Shown here: piece after piece, positions 36,777 through 45,164 of the stretch
Position numbering within the stretch: position 1 is the first letter of the stretch
Layout: each line of letters starts with the position of its first letter
Assembly: GCF_030548465.1 (NCBI RefSeq)
Contig: NZ_JAUOSF010000002.1
Span: 124,001 to 188,000, forward strand
DNA length: 64,000 nucleotides
From: Tamlana sp. 2_MG-2023
GTDB lineage: Bacteria > Bacteroidota > Bacteroidia > Flavobacteriales > Flavobacteriaceae
Reading direction: 5' to 3'
Position numbers and translations under genes: made by a program
The notes under the pieces: model-generated
What the model was told of the DNA's origin: nothing
Databases searched by the model: none
What the model saw: only the letters and a program-made list of their open reading frames with translations

Positions 36777-37568
36777 ATGAGCGATTTACTCAAAGTGCCA
36801 ACCATGGAAGAATACATGGCTCAAGGAAAACAACCAGAAATATTATTTTGGGTGGGTTCTGCGGGTAGTTTTGATGATAGAGCTAAAAAAATAACAAAAG
36901 CCTTTGTTAAAATTCTAAATACAGCCAATGTAGATTTTGCTGTACTCGGAACAGAGGAGAGTAGTACAGGCGATATCGCTAAACGTGCTGGGAATGAGTT
37001 TTTATTCCAAATGCAAGCCGTTACCAATATTGAGATTTTAAATGCTTACGAGGTTAAGAAAATAGTAACCTGCGATCCGCATTCATTCAACTGTTTAAAA
37101 AATGAATATCCAGAGTTGGGCGGACAATATGAAGTCATACATCACACACAGTTTATAAATGATCTTATAGCCTCTGGACGCTTAAAAGTAGATGGTGATT
37201 TATACAAAGGAAAGAAAATCACATTTCATGATCCCTGTTATTTAGGTCGTGCGAATAACGAATATGATGCGCCAAGAAACGTTTTAAAGGAAACGAAGGC
37301 AGATATTGTAGAAATGAAAAGGCACAAACGTACAGCCCTATGCTGTGGAGCCGGCGGAGCACAAATGTTCAAAGAACCCGAAAAAGGAGATATGGATGTT
37401 AATGTGCTTAGAACTGAAGATGCTTTGGAAACCAAACCAAACATTATAGCAACCGGTTGTCCATATTGTAATACCATGATGACCGATGGTGTTAAGGCAA
37501 AAGAAAAAGAAAATGACGTACAAGTTTTGGATATTGCAGAACTTATCGCAAATGCCCAAGGTTTGTAG
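36777..37568 (+). CDS. CCG-domain (HdrB-like) Fe-S oxidoreductase subunit
   Basis: A 263-residue cytoplasmic protein with cysteine-rich CCG (DUF224) motifs: CDPHSFNCLKNEYP (about 99-112), HDPCYLGRANNEYDAPR (about 151-167), LCCGAGGAQMF (about 186-196) and a final ATGCPYCNTMMTDGV (about 223-237). Such motifs bind non-cubane or 4Fe-4S clusters in heterodisulfide-reductase-type subunits. It is the partner of the membrane Fe-S protein at 35276-36583, from which it is now separated by the repeat element. Substrate unknown. Confidence 0.9.
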   Translation: MSDLLKVPTMEEYMAQGKQPEILFWVGSAGSFDDRAKKITKAFVKILNTANVDFAVLGTEESSTGDIAKRAGNEFLFQMQAVTNIEILNAYEVKKIVTCDPHSFNCLKNEYPELGGQYEVIHHTQFINDLIASGRLKVDGDLYKGKKITFHDPCYLGRANNEYDAPRNVLKETKADIVEMKRHKRTALCCGAGGAQMFKEPEKGDMDVNVLRTEDALETKPNIIATGCPYCNTMMTDGVKAKEKENDVQVLDIAELIANAQGL

Positions 37569-37611
37569 TTTCAGAAGTTAAAAAAATAGTAAACGTAATT
37601 ATTCATATACC

Positions 37612-38097
37612 ATGTTAGTAGATTTCAACACATTACCAGAAGAATCTCGAGTTTGGATTTATCAAGCCAACCGTTCGTTTTCAGAGCAAGAACTTGAAGA
37701 AATTCAAGAAAAATTAAATACGTTTATCGAAAATTGGACGGCTCACGGAAGTGATCTACACGCTGGTTATACTATTAAATATAAACGTTTTATCGTATTA
37801 GGACTTGATCAGGGAGTCGCTAAAGCAACAGGTTGTTCTGTTGATAGTTCTGTGCATTTTATTCAGCAACTGGAAAAAGATTACAATGTGGATCTTATGG
37901 ATAAAATGAACGTATCCTATAAGCAAGGGGAGTACGTAGCTTATAAAACACTTACCGATTTTAGAAAAATGGCCAAAGATAAAGCGGTTTCAAAAAACAC
38001 TATTGTTTTCAATAATTTAGTAGCCACAGTTGCAGAATTTAATGAAAACTGGGAAGTTCCGGCTAGCGAAAGCTGGCATGCGCGCTTTGTGAAATAG
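37612..38097 (+). CDS. Conserved Bacteroidota protein of unknown function
   Basis: A 161-residue soluble protein beginning MLVDFNTLPEESRVWIYQANRSF. It has an even alpha/beta pattern, a GYTIKYKRFIVLGLDQ strand block, a single CSVDSSVHFIQQLEKDYNVD segment and the C-terminal WEVPASESWHARFVK. Homologues in flavobacterial genomes are sometimes labelled ABC transporter ATPase, but no Walker A, signature or Walker B motif is present, so that label is not supported. It lies 43 bases after the CCG protein gene and is probably in the same transcript. Confidence 0.8.
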   Translation: MLVDFNTLPEESRVWIYQANRSFSEQELEEIQEKLNTFIENWTAHGSDLHAGYTIKYKRFIVLGLDQGVAKATGCSVDSSVHFIQQLEKDYNVDLMDKMNVSYKQGEYVAYKTLTDFRKMAKDKAVSKNTIVFNNLVATVAEFNENWEVPASESWHARFVK

Positions 38098-38142
38098 TGA
38101 GATCTTCTCCTTCTGCCATTTTCAACAAGTCATTTTAACTTT

Positions 38143-38165
38143 TTATTAAGATTTATTCTAAATAA
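38143..38165 (+). promoter_or_regulatory. Fur-box-like palindrome upstream of the imelysin operon
   Basis: TTATTAAGA (38143-38151) and TCTAAATAA (38157-38165) are inverted halves (8 of 9 positions) around a 5-base TTTAT centre. The AT-rich, TCTAAATAA-type half-site resembles Fur boxes known or predicted for flavobacteria. It lies just upstream of the promoter at 38168-38197. A further single half-site TCTAAATAA lies at 38217-38225. Confidence 0.55.
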
Positions 38166-38167
38166 GT

Positions 38168-38197
38168 TTTGTTTTCTCACAAAAGAAAATATATTTG
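38168..38197 (+). promoter_or_regulatory. Bacteroidota-type promoter for the imelysin operon
   Basis: TTTG (38168-38171), 18-base spacer and TATATTTG (38190-38197), an exact TAnnTTTG match, lie 39 bases before the ATG at 38236. The Fur-like palindrome ends two bases before the -33 element, suitable for repression. Confidence 0.65.
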
Positions 38198-38235
38198 CAC
38201 CTCTATTTATAAGAAGTCTAAATAAAAACAAACAA

Positions 38236-39453
38236 ATGAAACTTATTTCAACCAAACTATTTTACATTTTAATTCTAGTTCTTTTTGTATCGTCATGTTC
38301 TAGTGATGATGATATGTCTGATAGTTCAGATAATGCTAAGAAATCAGAATTTATAGAAACTTACGCCAAAATTGCTTCTGCTAATTATGCAGATACTTAC
38401 AATACCGCAGTAACTATGAAGGCTAAAATTGATGCCTTCCTTGCTGCACCAAGTGCTTCAACTTTAGAAGAAGCTAGAGATTCATGGTTATATGCTAGAG
38501 ATTTTTATGGTCAAACAGAAGCTTATAGAGAAGCTGATGGCCCTATTGATAATGAAGATTTATTAGGAACAGAAGGACAAATTAACGCATGGCCATTAGA
38601 CGAAAGTTTTATTGATTATGTTTCTGATGGTGCAGGAGGAACTGTGCAAAATGGCTTAATTGGTGATACTAGCTTTGAGTTGACCGAAGAAAACATCATT
38701 AATAAAAACGAATCTGGAAAAGACGATAACATTTCAACAGGGTGGCACGCCATTGAGTTCTTACTTTGGGGACAAGATTTAAACTACGATCCAGTTAGTG
38801 ATAGTTATGATAACTATTCAGTTTCTGGAGACAGACCATTTACAGATTACACCACTGATACTTTTTCTGAAAGAAGAAAAACTTACTTACAAATTGTAAC
38901 AGATTTATTAGTAAAGGATTTAAAAGATTTAAACGAAACATGGGAAACAGGTGGTTCTTACCGCGTTGCTTTTGAAAACTTAAACGAAGATGAAGCGCTA
39001 ACAAATATATTAAATGGTATCGGGTTTATTTCTAACGGCGAAGTGGCGGCAGAAAGAATTTACCCTGCTATTGATGAAGGGCAAGAGAATGAGCATTCTT
39101 GTTTTTCAGATAACACCAACCAAGATATGTGGGCTAATGTTAACGGTATTAATAACATTATCGTTGGAAGTTATACTACAGAAAGTGGCTCTAAAGTATC
39201 AGGTGTATCTTTAATCGATCTTACTTATGAAGAAAACACTGAGGTGGCTACTGATTTAGAAAATAAAGCAAAAGAAACAATTTCTAAATTGAATACTTTA
39301 CTTGGTTTAGATAAGAATTTCGATGAAATTATTAGTGAAGAAAGCTTAGGTTCTTCTGGGCCTGCAGGTCAATTAGCAGAAGCTTTAATAGCACAAAGTA
39401 AAGAAATTGCTGAAGCCGCTAATACTTTAGGTGTTTCTATTACTATAAACTAG
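38236..39453 (+). CDS. Imelysin-family (M75) lipoprotein, iron-associated
   Basis: A 405-residue lipoprotein (lipidation Cys21 in LFVSSC, then an acidic SSDDDMSDSSD tether). The imelysin domain (about 35-400) has the GxHxxE motif intact in GWHAIEFLLWGQD (Gly169, His171, Glu174), followed by the typical RRKTYLQIVTDLLVKDL and a C-terminal helical half. Imelysins such as IrpA, EfeO relatives and Pseudomonas ICMP are iron-regulated envelope proteins; protease activity is doubtful. It is the first gene of the group that includes a di-haem oxidoreductase and a second imelysin, and it lies behind a Fur-box-like site. This fits a role in iron acquisition. Confidence 0.93.
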   Translation: MKLISTKLFYILILVLFVSSCSSDDDMSDSSDNAKKSEFIETYAKIASANYADTYNTAVTMKAKIDAFLAAPSASTLEEARDSWLYARDFYGQTEAYREADGPIDNEDLLGTEGQINAWPLDESFIDYVSDGAGGTVQNGLIGDTSFELTEENIINKNESGKDDNISTGWHAIEFLLWGQDLNYDPVSDSYDNYSVSGDRPFTDYTTDTFSERRKTYLQIVTDLLVKDLKDLNETWETGGSYRVAFENLNEDEALTNILNGIGFISNGEVAAERIYPAIDEGQENEHSCFSDNTNQDMWANVNGINNIIVGSYTTESGSKVSGVSLIDLTYEENTEVATDLENKAKETISKLNTLLGLDKNFDEIISEESLGSSGPAGQLAEALIAQSKEIAEAANTLGVSITIN

Positions 39454-39487
39454 AAATTATACAATCAAATTTTTTTATAAAATTTAA

Positions 39488-39521
39488 AAAACTGAAGTCA
39501 ACATGTGTGGCTTCAGTTTTT
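39488..39521 (+). terminator. Intrinsic terminator/attenuator after the first imelysin gene
   Basis: AAAACTGAAG (39488-39497) pairs perfectly with CTTCAGTTTT (39511-39520) around a 13-base loop and ends in a short T-run. It would reduce read-through from the first imelysin gene into the di-haem gene, giving unequal expression. Confidence 0.7.
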
Positions 39522-39550
39522 AGGTTTAAATATTTTACCAAAAAAAACTT

Positions 39551-40957
39551 ATGAAATACGCACTTTGTATTTTATTTCTAACCGTATTTTCTTGTCAATC
39601 AGATGAGTTTTCGGAACAAGATTATATTGATGCTACATACGAATTAGATGAAGAAAATTTAGTTTCTCATTTATCAATAGAAGGTTATACGGCGGATAAA
39701 GCTTTTGGAAGAGGAATTCCAGGCTTATCAGATTTAGAACTTTCTTTTTTCGGCATTGGAAACGCCATGTTCGATCAAAGTTGGGTGTCTTCACCTGCTA
39801 CAACAACTTCCAGGGATGGCTTAGGGCCGATTTTTAACGCAAGAGCCTGTAGTGGCTGTCATTTAAGAGATGGTAGAGGTAAACCACTTCTAGAAAATGG
39901 TGCAGATTCCGAAGGATTTTTAATTCGGTTAAGTCATGGAAATAATCAAATTACAGGACCAATTTCATTGTTTAATTATGGCGGACAATTACAAGATGAT
40001 GCTAACTTAGGTATAAATAATGAAGGTCAAATACAGGTTGATTTTAAAATTATTACTGGTGAATATCCAGATGGCACTACTTATGAATTAAGAGCACCTA
40101 AATACAGCATTGTTAATGAAAATTACGGAAGTCTTGGTAATGTAGAACAATCACCAAGAGTTGGTCAGCAAGTGATTGGTTTGGGGTTTATTGATGCTTT
40201 AAGTGAAGCTAGTATTTTGGCAAATGAAGACATTAATGATGCTGATGGCGATGGCATTTCAGGGAAAGCTAATTATGTTTTTAATGTAAAGCAAAATAAA
40301 AATACGATAGGGAAATTTGGATGGAAAGCAAATCAACCAACGCTCGAGCAGCAAGTGGCAGGAGCACTTCATGGTGATATGGGGCTTACAACAAGCATTT
40401 TTCCTGATGAAAATTGTCCTGATGGCATAGATTGTTCCACCTTATATAATGGTGTAAATGATGGTGACACGGTAGAGGTTCCAGACGAACAGTTTAGTAG
40501 ACTTATGCTATATCAAGCAGCGATATCTGTACCTAAACGTAGAGATTTTAAAAATGCAGATGTTTTAAAAGGAAAGGAATTATTTTCTGATTTAGCCTGT
40601 GTATCCTGTCACGTCAATAACTTCACAACCAGTGAATATCCTTTATTACCACAAATAGACGATGTGAAAATTCGTCCGTATTCAGACTTTTTATTACATG
40701 ATATGGGGGATGCTTTAGCTGATAATCGTAGTGATTTCTTAGCAAACGGAAATGAATGGCGTACACAACCACTTTGGGGATTAGGTATGATTGAACTCGT
40801 AAATGGTCATACTTTTCTATTACACGATGGTAGAGCGCGAACTATTGAAGAAGCTATTTTATGGCATGGAGGAGAGGCCGAACAGTCGAAGAAGGACTTC
40901 ATTAATTTATCTAAAGAAGAACGTCAGCAAATATTAAGTTTTTTAAATTCTTTATAG
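39551..40957 (+). CDS. Di-haem oxidoreductase-family (PF06537) c-type cytochrome lipoprotein
   Basis: A 468-residue exported protein with a lipidation Cys at 15 (VFSCQSDE). Two CxxCH haem c sites are visible: CSGCH (about 100-104, in ARACSGCHLRDGRGKP) and CVSCH (about 351-355). The pattern GIGNAMFDQSWVSSPATTTSRDGLGPIFNARACSGCH and the late PLWGLGMIELVNGHTFLLHDGRARTIEEAILWHGGEA match the DHOR/thiol-oxidoreductase-like family related to MauG. It lies between two imelysin genes, with only 1 base to the second. A redox partner in iron (Fe2+/Fe3+) handling is inferred. Confidence 0.92.
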   Translation: MKYALCILFLTVFSCQSDEFSEQDYIDATYELDEENLVSHLSIEGYTADKAFGRGIPGLSDLELSFFGIGNAMFDQSWVSSPATTTSRDGLGPIFNARACSGCHLRDGRGKPLLENGADSEGFLIRLSHGNNQITGPISLFNYGGQLQDDANLGINNEGQIQVDFKIITGEYPDGTTYELRAPKYSIVNENYGSLGNVEQSPRVGQQVIGLGFIDALSEASILANEDINDADGDGISGKANYVFNVKQNKNTIGKFGWKANQPTLEQQVAGALHGDMGLTTSIFPDENCPDGIDCSTLYNGVNDGDTVEVPDEQFSRLMLYQAAISVPKRRDFKNADVLKGKELFSDLACVSCHVNNFTTSEYPLLPQIDDVKIRPYSDFLLHDMGDALADNRSDFLANGNEWRTQPLWGLGMIELVNGHTFLLHDGRARTIEEAILWHGGEAEQSKKDFINLSKEERQQILSFLNSL

Positions 40958-40958
40958 T

Positions 40959-42023
40959 ATGAGAAAGTGTATTTTAAGTTTATTGTTATTAGCCGTAGCC
41001 TTTACATCTTGTGATAAAGACGATTCAGTTACGAAACCTATCGAAACACTGCATGAAGATTATTATAGTAAAAATATTGAACCCGCTATAAGTAATTTTA
41101 AAATTGAAATTGAAAAACAAATTGAACTTTCAGAAGCCTTTAAAACAGACCCTTCTGATTCAAATTTCAATAAATTACAAAAGCAATGGTTTATTAGTGC
41201 CAAAGCTTTTTCAAAAACACGTGCTTATAATGTAGTGGCTGTTAAAGCTAAATATTTTGATCTTCACATTCATAATTTCCCAATAAACCCAGATCAAATT
41301 GAAAGTAATATTGAAGAAAATGGAGTTTATGATACCGCTTATTTATCTTCAAAAAGTACGGTTTCTAAAGGTTTAGGAGCTATTGAGTATCTTTTGTATA
41401 ATAATCAAGATTCAGATGCAGCCTTGTTGTTACTTCAAAATGATGCTTTCAGAATAGATTATATGTTAGGGGTTTCTAAAGAAATTTTGAGACAAGCAGA
41501 TTTATTAATCAGTTTTTGGGAAGATGGTTATAAAGAGACTTTTTTAAATGCCCGAAATGTGTCATGTGTAGAAAATGCACGCTGTCTTGCTTTTAATCAG
41601 TTGATAAACGTAATAGATGTAATACGCGTTACAAAGGTTGGTAAACCTTCAGGACTTGAAAATAGTAATAATGCCTCATTAGAATCTTTGGAAGCCTATA
41701 GAAGCGGAAGTTCATTGGCACTTTTACGAAGCGCTTTAAAAGAAGTGCAGTATGCTTATACGTTGAGTGATGCTAATTTCGCTAATATTATTGAGGATAT
41801 TTCAGATTCTAATGCATTGACAAACGAAACAAATAATGCTTTTCAAGCTGTTTTTATGAATATCGACTCAATAGATACAAGTTTGTATGTAGCTATTTCA
41901 AATGATAATCCAAACGTTGAGTTACTTTATAATTCTCTATTCGATTTGGTGAAATATTTCTCTGTAGATGCAGCCAGTATCTTGTCTGTAACCGTTTTAC
42001 CAACTGATAACGACGGTGATTAA
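40959..42023 (+). CDS. Second imelysin-family lipoprotein, GxHxxE motif altered
   Basis: A 354-residue lipoprotein (signal peptide ending in FTSC, then DKDDSVTK). It shows the imelysin fold with a KGLGAIEYLLYNN block where the first copy has GWHAIEFLLWG: the His of GxHxxE is Gly here, while the Glu is kept. The remainder is helical, with paired Cys in NVSCVENARCLAF. It follows the di-haem gene by one base, so the two are translated from the same message. The loss of the His suggests a different ligand or a structural role. A strong hairpin follows at 42059-42104. Confidence 0.88.
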   Translation: MRKCILSLLLLAVAFTSCDKDDSVTKPIETLHEDYYSKNIEPAISNFKIEIEKQIELSEAFKTDPSDSNFNKLQKQWFISAKAFSKTRAYNVVAVKAKYFDLHIHNFPINPDQIESNIEENGVYDTAYLSSKSTVSKGLGAIEYLLYNNQDSDAALLLLQNDAFRIDYMLGVSKEILRQADLLISFWEDGYKETFLNARNVSCVENARCLAFNQLINVIDVIRVTKVGKPSGLENSNNASLESLEAYRSGSSLALLRSALKEVQYAYTLSDANFANIIEDISDSNALTNETNNAFQAVFMNIDSIDTSLYVAISNDNPNVELLYNSLFDLVKYFSVDAASILSVTVLPTDNDGD

Positions 42024-42058
42024 TTAATCCGTTATATTCTTATACTTTAAAATTCTAT

Positions 42059-42104
42059 ATAAAGAAGTTTGTATTGATAGGTCATGCTTTACAAACTTCT
42101 TTAT
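42059..42104 (+). terminator. Long perfect hairpin after the imelysin operon
   Basis: ATAAAGAAGTTTGTA (42059-42073) pairs perfectly with TACAAACTTCTTTAT (42090-42104) around a 16-base loop. It closes the imelysin group 36 bases after the last stop; no immediate T-run follows. Confidence 0.65.
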
Positions 42105-42196
42105 AAATCTATCTTAAAGTCTTTTTATCTTCCTTTTAAAAGTGGTATTTTGGCATGGTTTTTTGTGACTACTAATCCCTTATAATTATCTCTTTT

Positions 42197-45112
42197 ATGC
42201 GTCATATATTTTTATTCAGTATTTTTTGTTTGGTAACAGTTTTTAGTTTCGGACAAAATACTACAAATCCATTATTGTCTAAGGATGTTCAGTCTCAGAA
42301 AAAGTGGGTTGATAGTATTTATAATTCAATGACTTTAGCAGAAAAAGTGGGGCAGTTATATATGGTTCAGGTCATGTCTAATCAGAGTGAAGCTTCCAAG
42401 GATAAAGTGATTAATGATATAAAAAAGCATCATATTGGTGGGATTATTTATTCCTTAGGAGGGCCTTACAGACAGGCAAAACTAAATAATGAATTGCAGG
42501 CCATGTCTAAAGTACCGATGTTGATAGGTATGGATGCTGAATGGGGTTTAAGTATGCGATTAGATTCTACTTATGCTTTTCCATGGAATATGACTTTAGG
42601 AGCTATAAAGGACAATGAATTAGTAGAGCGTGCAGGTAAACATATAGGTGAACATTGTAAACGTTTGGGGGTGCATTTTAACTTCGCACCAGATGTAGAT
42701 ATTAATACCAATCCTAAAAACCCGATTATTGGTAACCGCTCTTTTGGAGAAGACCGTGATAATGTTACCGAAAAAGCAGAAGCGTTCATGAAAGGTATGC
42801 AAGGTGCAGGTGTGTTAGCAAGTGCGAAGCATTTCCCAGGTCATGGAGATACCTCTCAAGATTCACATAAAACCTTACCGACTATTGATTTCAGTGAAAA
42901 ACGTATCGATTCTGTAGAGTTATATCCGTATAAAAAATTAATAAAAGAAGGATTGGCTAGTGTTATGGTGGCGCATTTAAGTGTACCAAGTTTAGAGCCA
43001 AGAGCGGATTATCCTTCTTCGCTTTCAAAGCGCATAGTTACCGATATTTTAAAAGAACGCTTAGGGTTTAAAGGCTTGATTTTTACCGATGCCCTAACCA
43101 TGAAAGGAGCGGCAAACTTTAGTGAAACCGGCGATATTGATTTAGCTGCGTTTCAAGCAGGGAACGATGTGATGTTAATGTCTGAAGATGTTGGAATCGG
43201 TGTTTCTAAAATTATTGAAGCTTATAATAGAGGCGACATTACTGAAGCGCGTTTAGAACTTTCGGTTAAGAAAATACTTCAAGCAAAATATAAAGTAGGT
43301 TTAAATAATTATGAGCCCATTTCATTAACAAACTTATCAAAAGATTTAAACCGTTTAGAAGACGATATGCTTTATGAGGAGTTGATGGAAAACGCGATTA
43401 CTATTGTAAAAAATGATGCTAATTTATTACCACTTCAAGAACTTGAAACAAAATCTATCGCTTATGTGAAATTAGGTGACGATTCGGGTCATGTGTTTTT
43501 TGATGAACTTAAAAAATATACTAAGGTTCACGCCATATCGGCAGATAATATTGGTGATTTATTAGGGAAACTACAGGCTTACAATACTGTTATTATTGGT
43601 TTTCATCGATCTAATGATAATCCTTGGAAATCCTATGAATTTAGTGAGGTAGAATCCATTTGGATAGACGAAATCGCAAAAAGACATACCGTTATTTTAG
43701 ATGCTTTTGTAAAGCCTTATGCGCTTGCAGACTTAAAAAGCATTAATAATATTGAAGGTATCGTTGTGAGTTATCAAAATAGTGACATTGCCCAGCAAAA
43801 ATCTGCGCAATTGATTTTTGGTGCCTTGGCTTCAAAAGGAAAGCTTCCGGTAAGTATTGGAAACTATTTTCCCGTAGATTTTGGTTTTCAAACACCAAAT
43901 ATAAAAAGGTTAGGGTACACCATTCCTGAGCGCGTTGGAATGAATTCCAAAAAATTAATGAAAATTGATTCCGTTGCCGAGTATGCAGTAAAAAAAAAAA
44001 TGACGCCGGGAATACAGCTGTTAGTCGCTAGAAAAGGAAAAGTTATTTACAATAAAAATTTTGGTAAACACACCTATGAAGGTAAAGAAGAAGTAGGTTT
44101 CGATGATATTTATGATGTGGCTTCGCTAACTAAAATATTAGCAACCTTACCTTTGGTTATGGAACTTGAAGAAGAAGGTTTAATTACTTTAGACACCAAA
44201 CTTTCAGAGGTTTTACCCGATTATAAAACTTCTAATAAAAAAGATGTAACCTTTAAAAGCATGCTGTCTCATTATGCACGTTTAAAACCTTGGGAGCCTT
44301 TTTATTACCATACTTTAGACGATACAAAACATCCAAGTGAAAAGTATTATAGAAAAATAAAGAGTGATAGTTTTAGAGTAGAAGTTGCTAAAAATCTTTT
44401 TATGCGTACTGATTATCAGGACTCTATTCCTGATATAATTAGAGATTCTGAGCTGTTAGACCGACTGAGATACCGTTATAGCGACTTTCCTTATTATATT
44501 TTAAAGAAATTTATTGAAGATCATTACGACAGAACATTAGAGCAATTAACGAATGCACATTTTTATGGACCTCTAGGAGCTAATTATACGATGTATAATC
44601 CCTACCATAGTATAAGTAGTAAAAAAATTGTACCTACAGAAATTGATGACTATTACAGGTACCAAACGGTACACGGTTATGTTCATGATATGGGTGCGGC
44701 TATGCAGAATGGTATAGGTGGGCATGCAGGTGTTTTTAGTAATGCTAATGATGTCGCGAAAATTATGCAGATGTATTTGCAAAAAGGTTTTTATGGTAAT
44801 AAACGGTTCTTCAAAGAAGAAACCTTTGATAAATTTAATACACGATATTATTTAAATAAAGATAACAGACGTGCTATTGGTTTTGATAAACCACAATTAT
44901 CTGGCAGCGGCCCAACTTGTGGTTGTGTGCCTATGAGTAGTTTTGGACATTCTGGATTTACAGGAACTTACGCATGGGCTGATCCTGAAGAAGAAATCGT
45001 TTATGTGTTTTTAGCCAATAGAACGTATCCGAAATCTGATTCGAACTTATTGTTAAGAGCGAATATAAGAACCGATATACAGCAATTGATTTACGAAGCA
45101 ATTGAAGATTAA
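42197..45112 (+). CDS. GH3 beta-N-acetylhexosaminidase (NagZ-like) fused to a class C beta-lactamase-like serine hydrolase
   Basis: A 971-residue exported two-enzyme protein (signal peptide ending FSFGQ). The GH3 part (about 35-380) has the NagZ signature AKHFPGHGDTSQDSHKTLP (about 210-228), in which the His acts as acid/base, and the nucleophile Asp in GLIFTDALTMKGA (about 296). A linker domain of about 200 residues follows. The C-terminal part (about 585-970) is a serine beta-lactamase/peptidase fold with ASLTKILAT (the SxxK motif near 642), a YSDF-type second motif in RYSDFPYYILK, and GHSGFTGTY as the KTG counterpart. It could cut GlcNAc-MurNAc linkages and act on stem peptides or esters, so a role in peptidoglycan turnover in the periplasm is likely. 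This fusion is known in Bacteroidota. Confidence 0.93.
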   Translation: MRHIFLFSIFCLVTVFSFGQNTTNPLLSKDVQSQKKWVDSIYNSMTLAEKVGQLYMVQVMSNQSEASKDKVINDIKKHHIGGIIYSLGGPYRQAKLNNELQAMSKVPMLIGMDAEWGLSMRLDSTYAFPWNMTLGAIKDNELVERAGKHIGEHCKRLGVHFNFAPDVDINTNPKNPIIGNRSFGEDRDNVTEKAEAFMKGMQGAGVLASAKHFPGHGDTSQDSHKTLPTIDFSEKRIDSVELYPYKKLIKEGLASVMVAHLSVPSLEPRADYPSSLSKRIVTDILKERLGFKGLIFTDALTMKGAANFSETGDIDLAAFQAGNDVMLMSEDVGIGVSKIIEAYNRGDITEARLELSVKKILQAKYKVGLNNYEPISLTNLSKDLNRLEDDMLYEELMENAITIVKNDANLLPLQELETKSIAYVKLGDDSGHVFFDELKKYTKVHAISADNIGDLLGKLQAYNTVIIGFHRSNDNPWKSYEFSEVESIWIDEIAKRHTVILDAFVKPYALADLKSINNIEGIVVSYQNSDIAQQKSAQLIFGALASKGKLPVSIGNYFPVDFGFQTPNIKRLGYTIPERVGMNSKKLMKIDSVAEYAVKKKMTPGIQLLVARKGKVIYNKNFGKHTYEGKEEVGFDDIYDVASLTKILATLPLVMELEEEGLITLDTKLSEVLPDYKTSNKKDVTFKSMLSHYARLKPWEPFYYHTLDDTKHPSEKYYRKIKSDSFRVEVAKNLFMRTDYQDSIPDIIRDSELLDRLRYRYSDFPYYILKKFIEDHYDRTLEQLTNAHFYGPLGANYTMYNPYHSISSKKIVPTEIDDYYRYQTVHGYVHDMGAAMQNGIGGHAGVFSNANDVAKIMQMYLQKGFYGNKRFFKEETFDKFNTRYYLNKDNRRAIGFDKPQLSGSGPTCGCVPMSSFGHSGFTGTYAWADPEEEIVYVFLANRTYPKSDSNLLLRANIRTDIQQLIYEAIED

Positions 45113-45164
45113 TATTTAAAATTTAGGCGCTTTTCGGCAAGCTAAGCGGCTTAAAATTGAAAAC

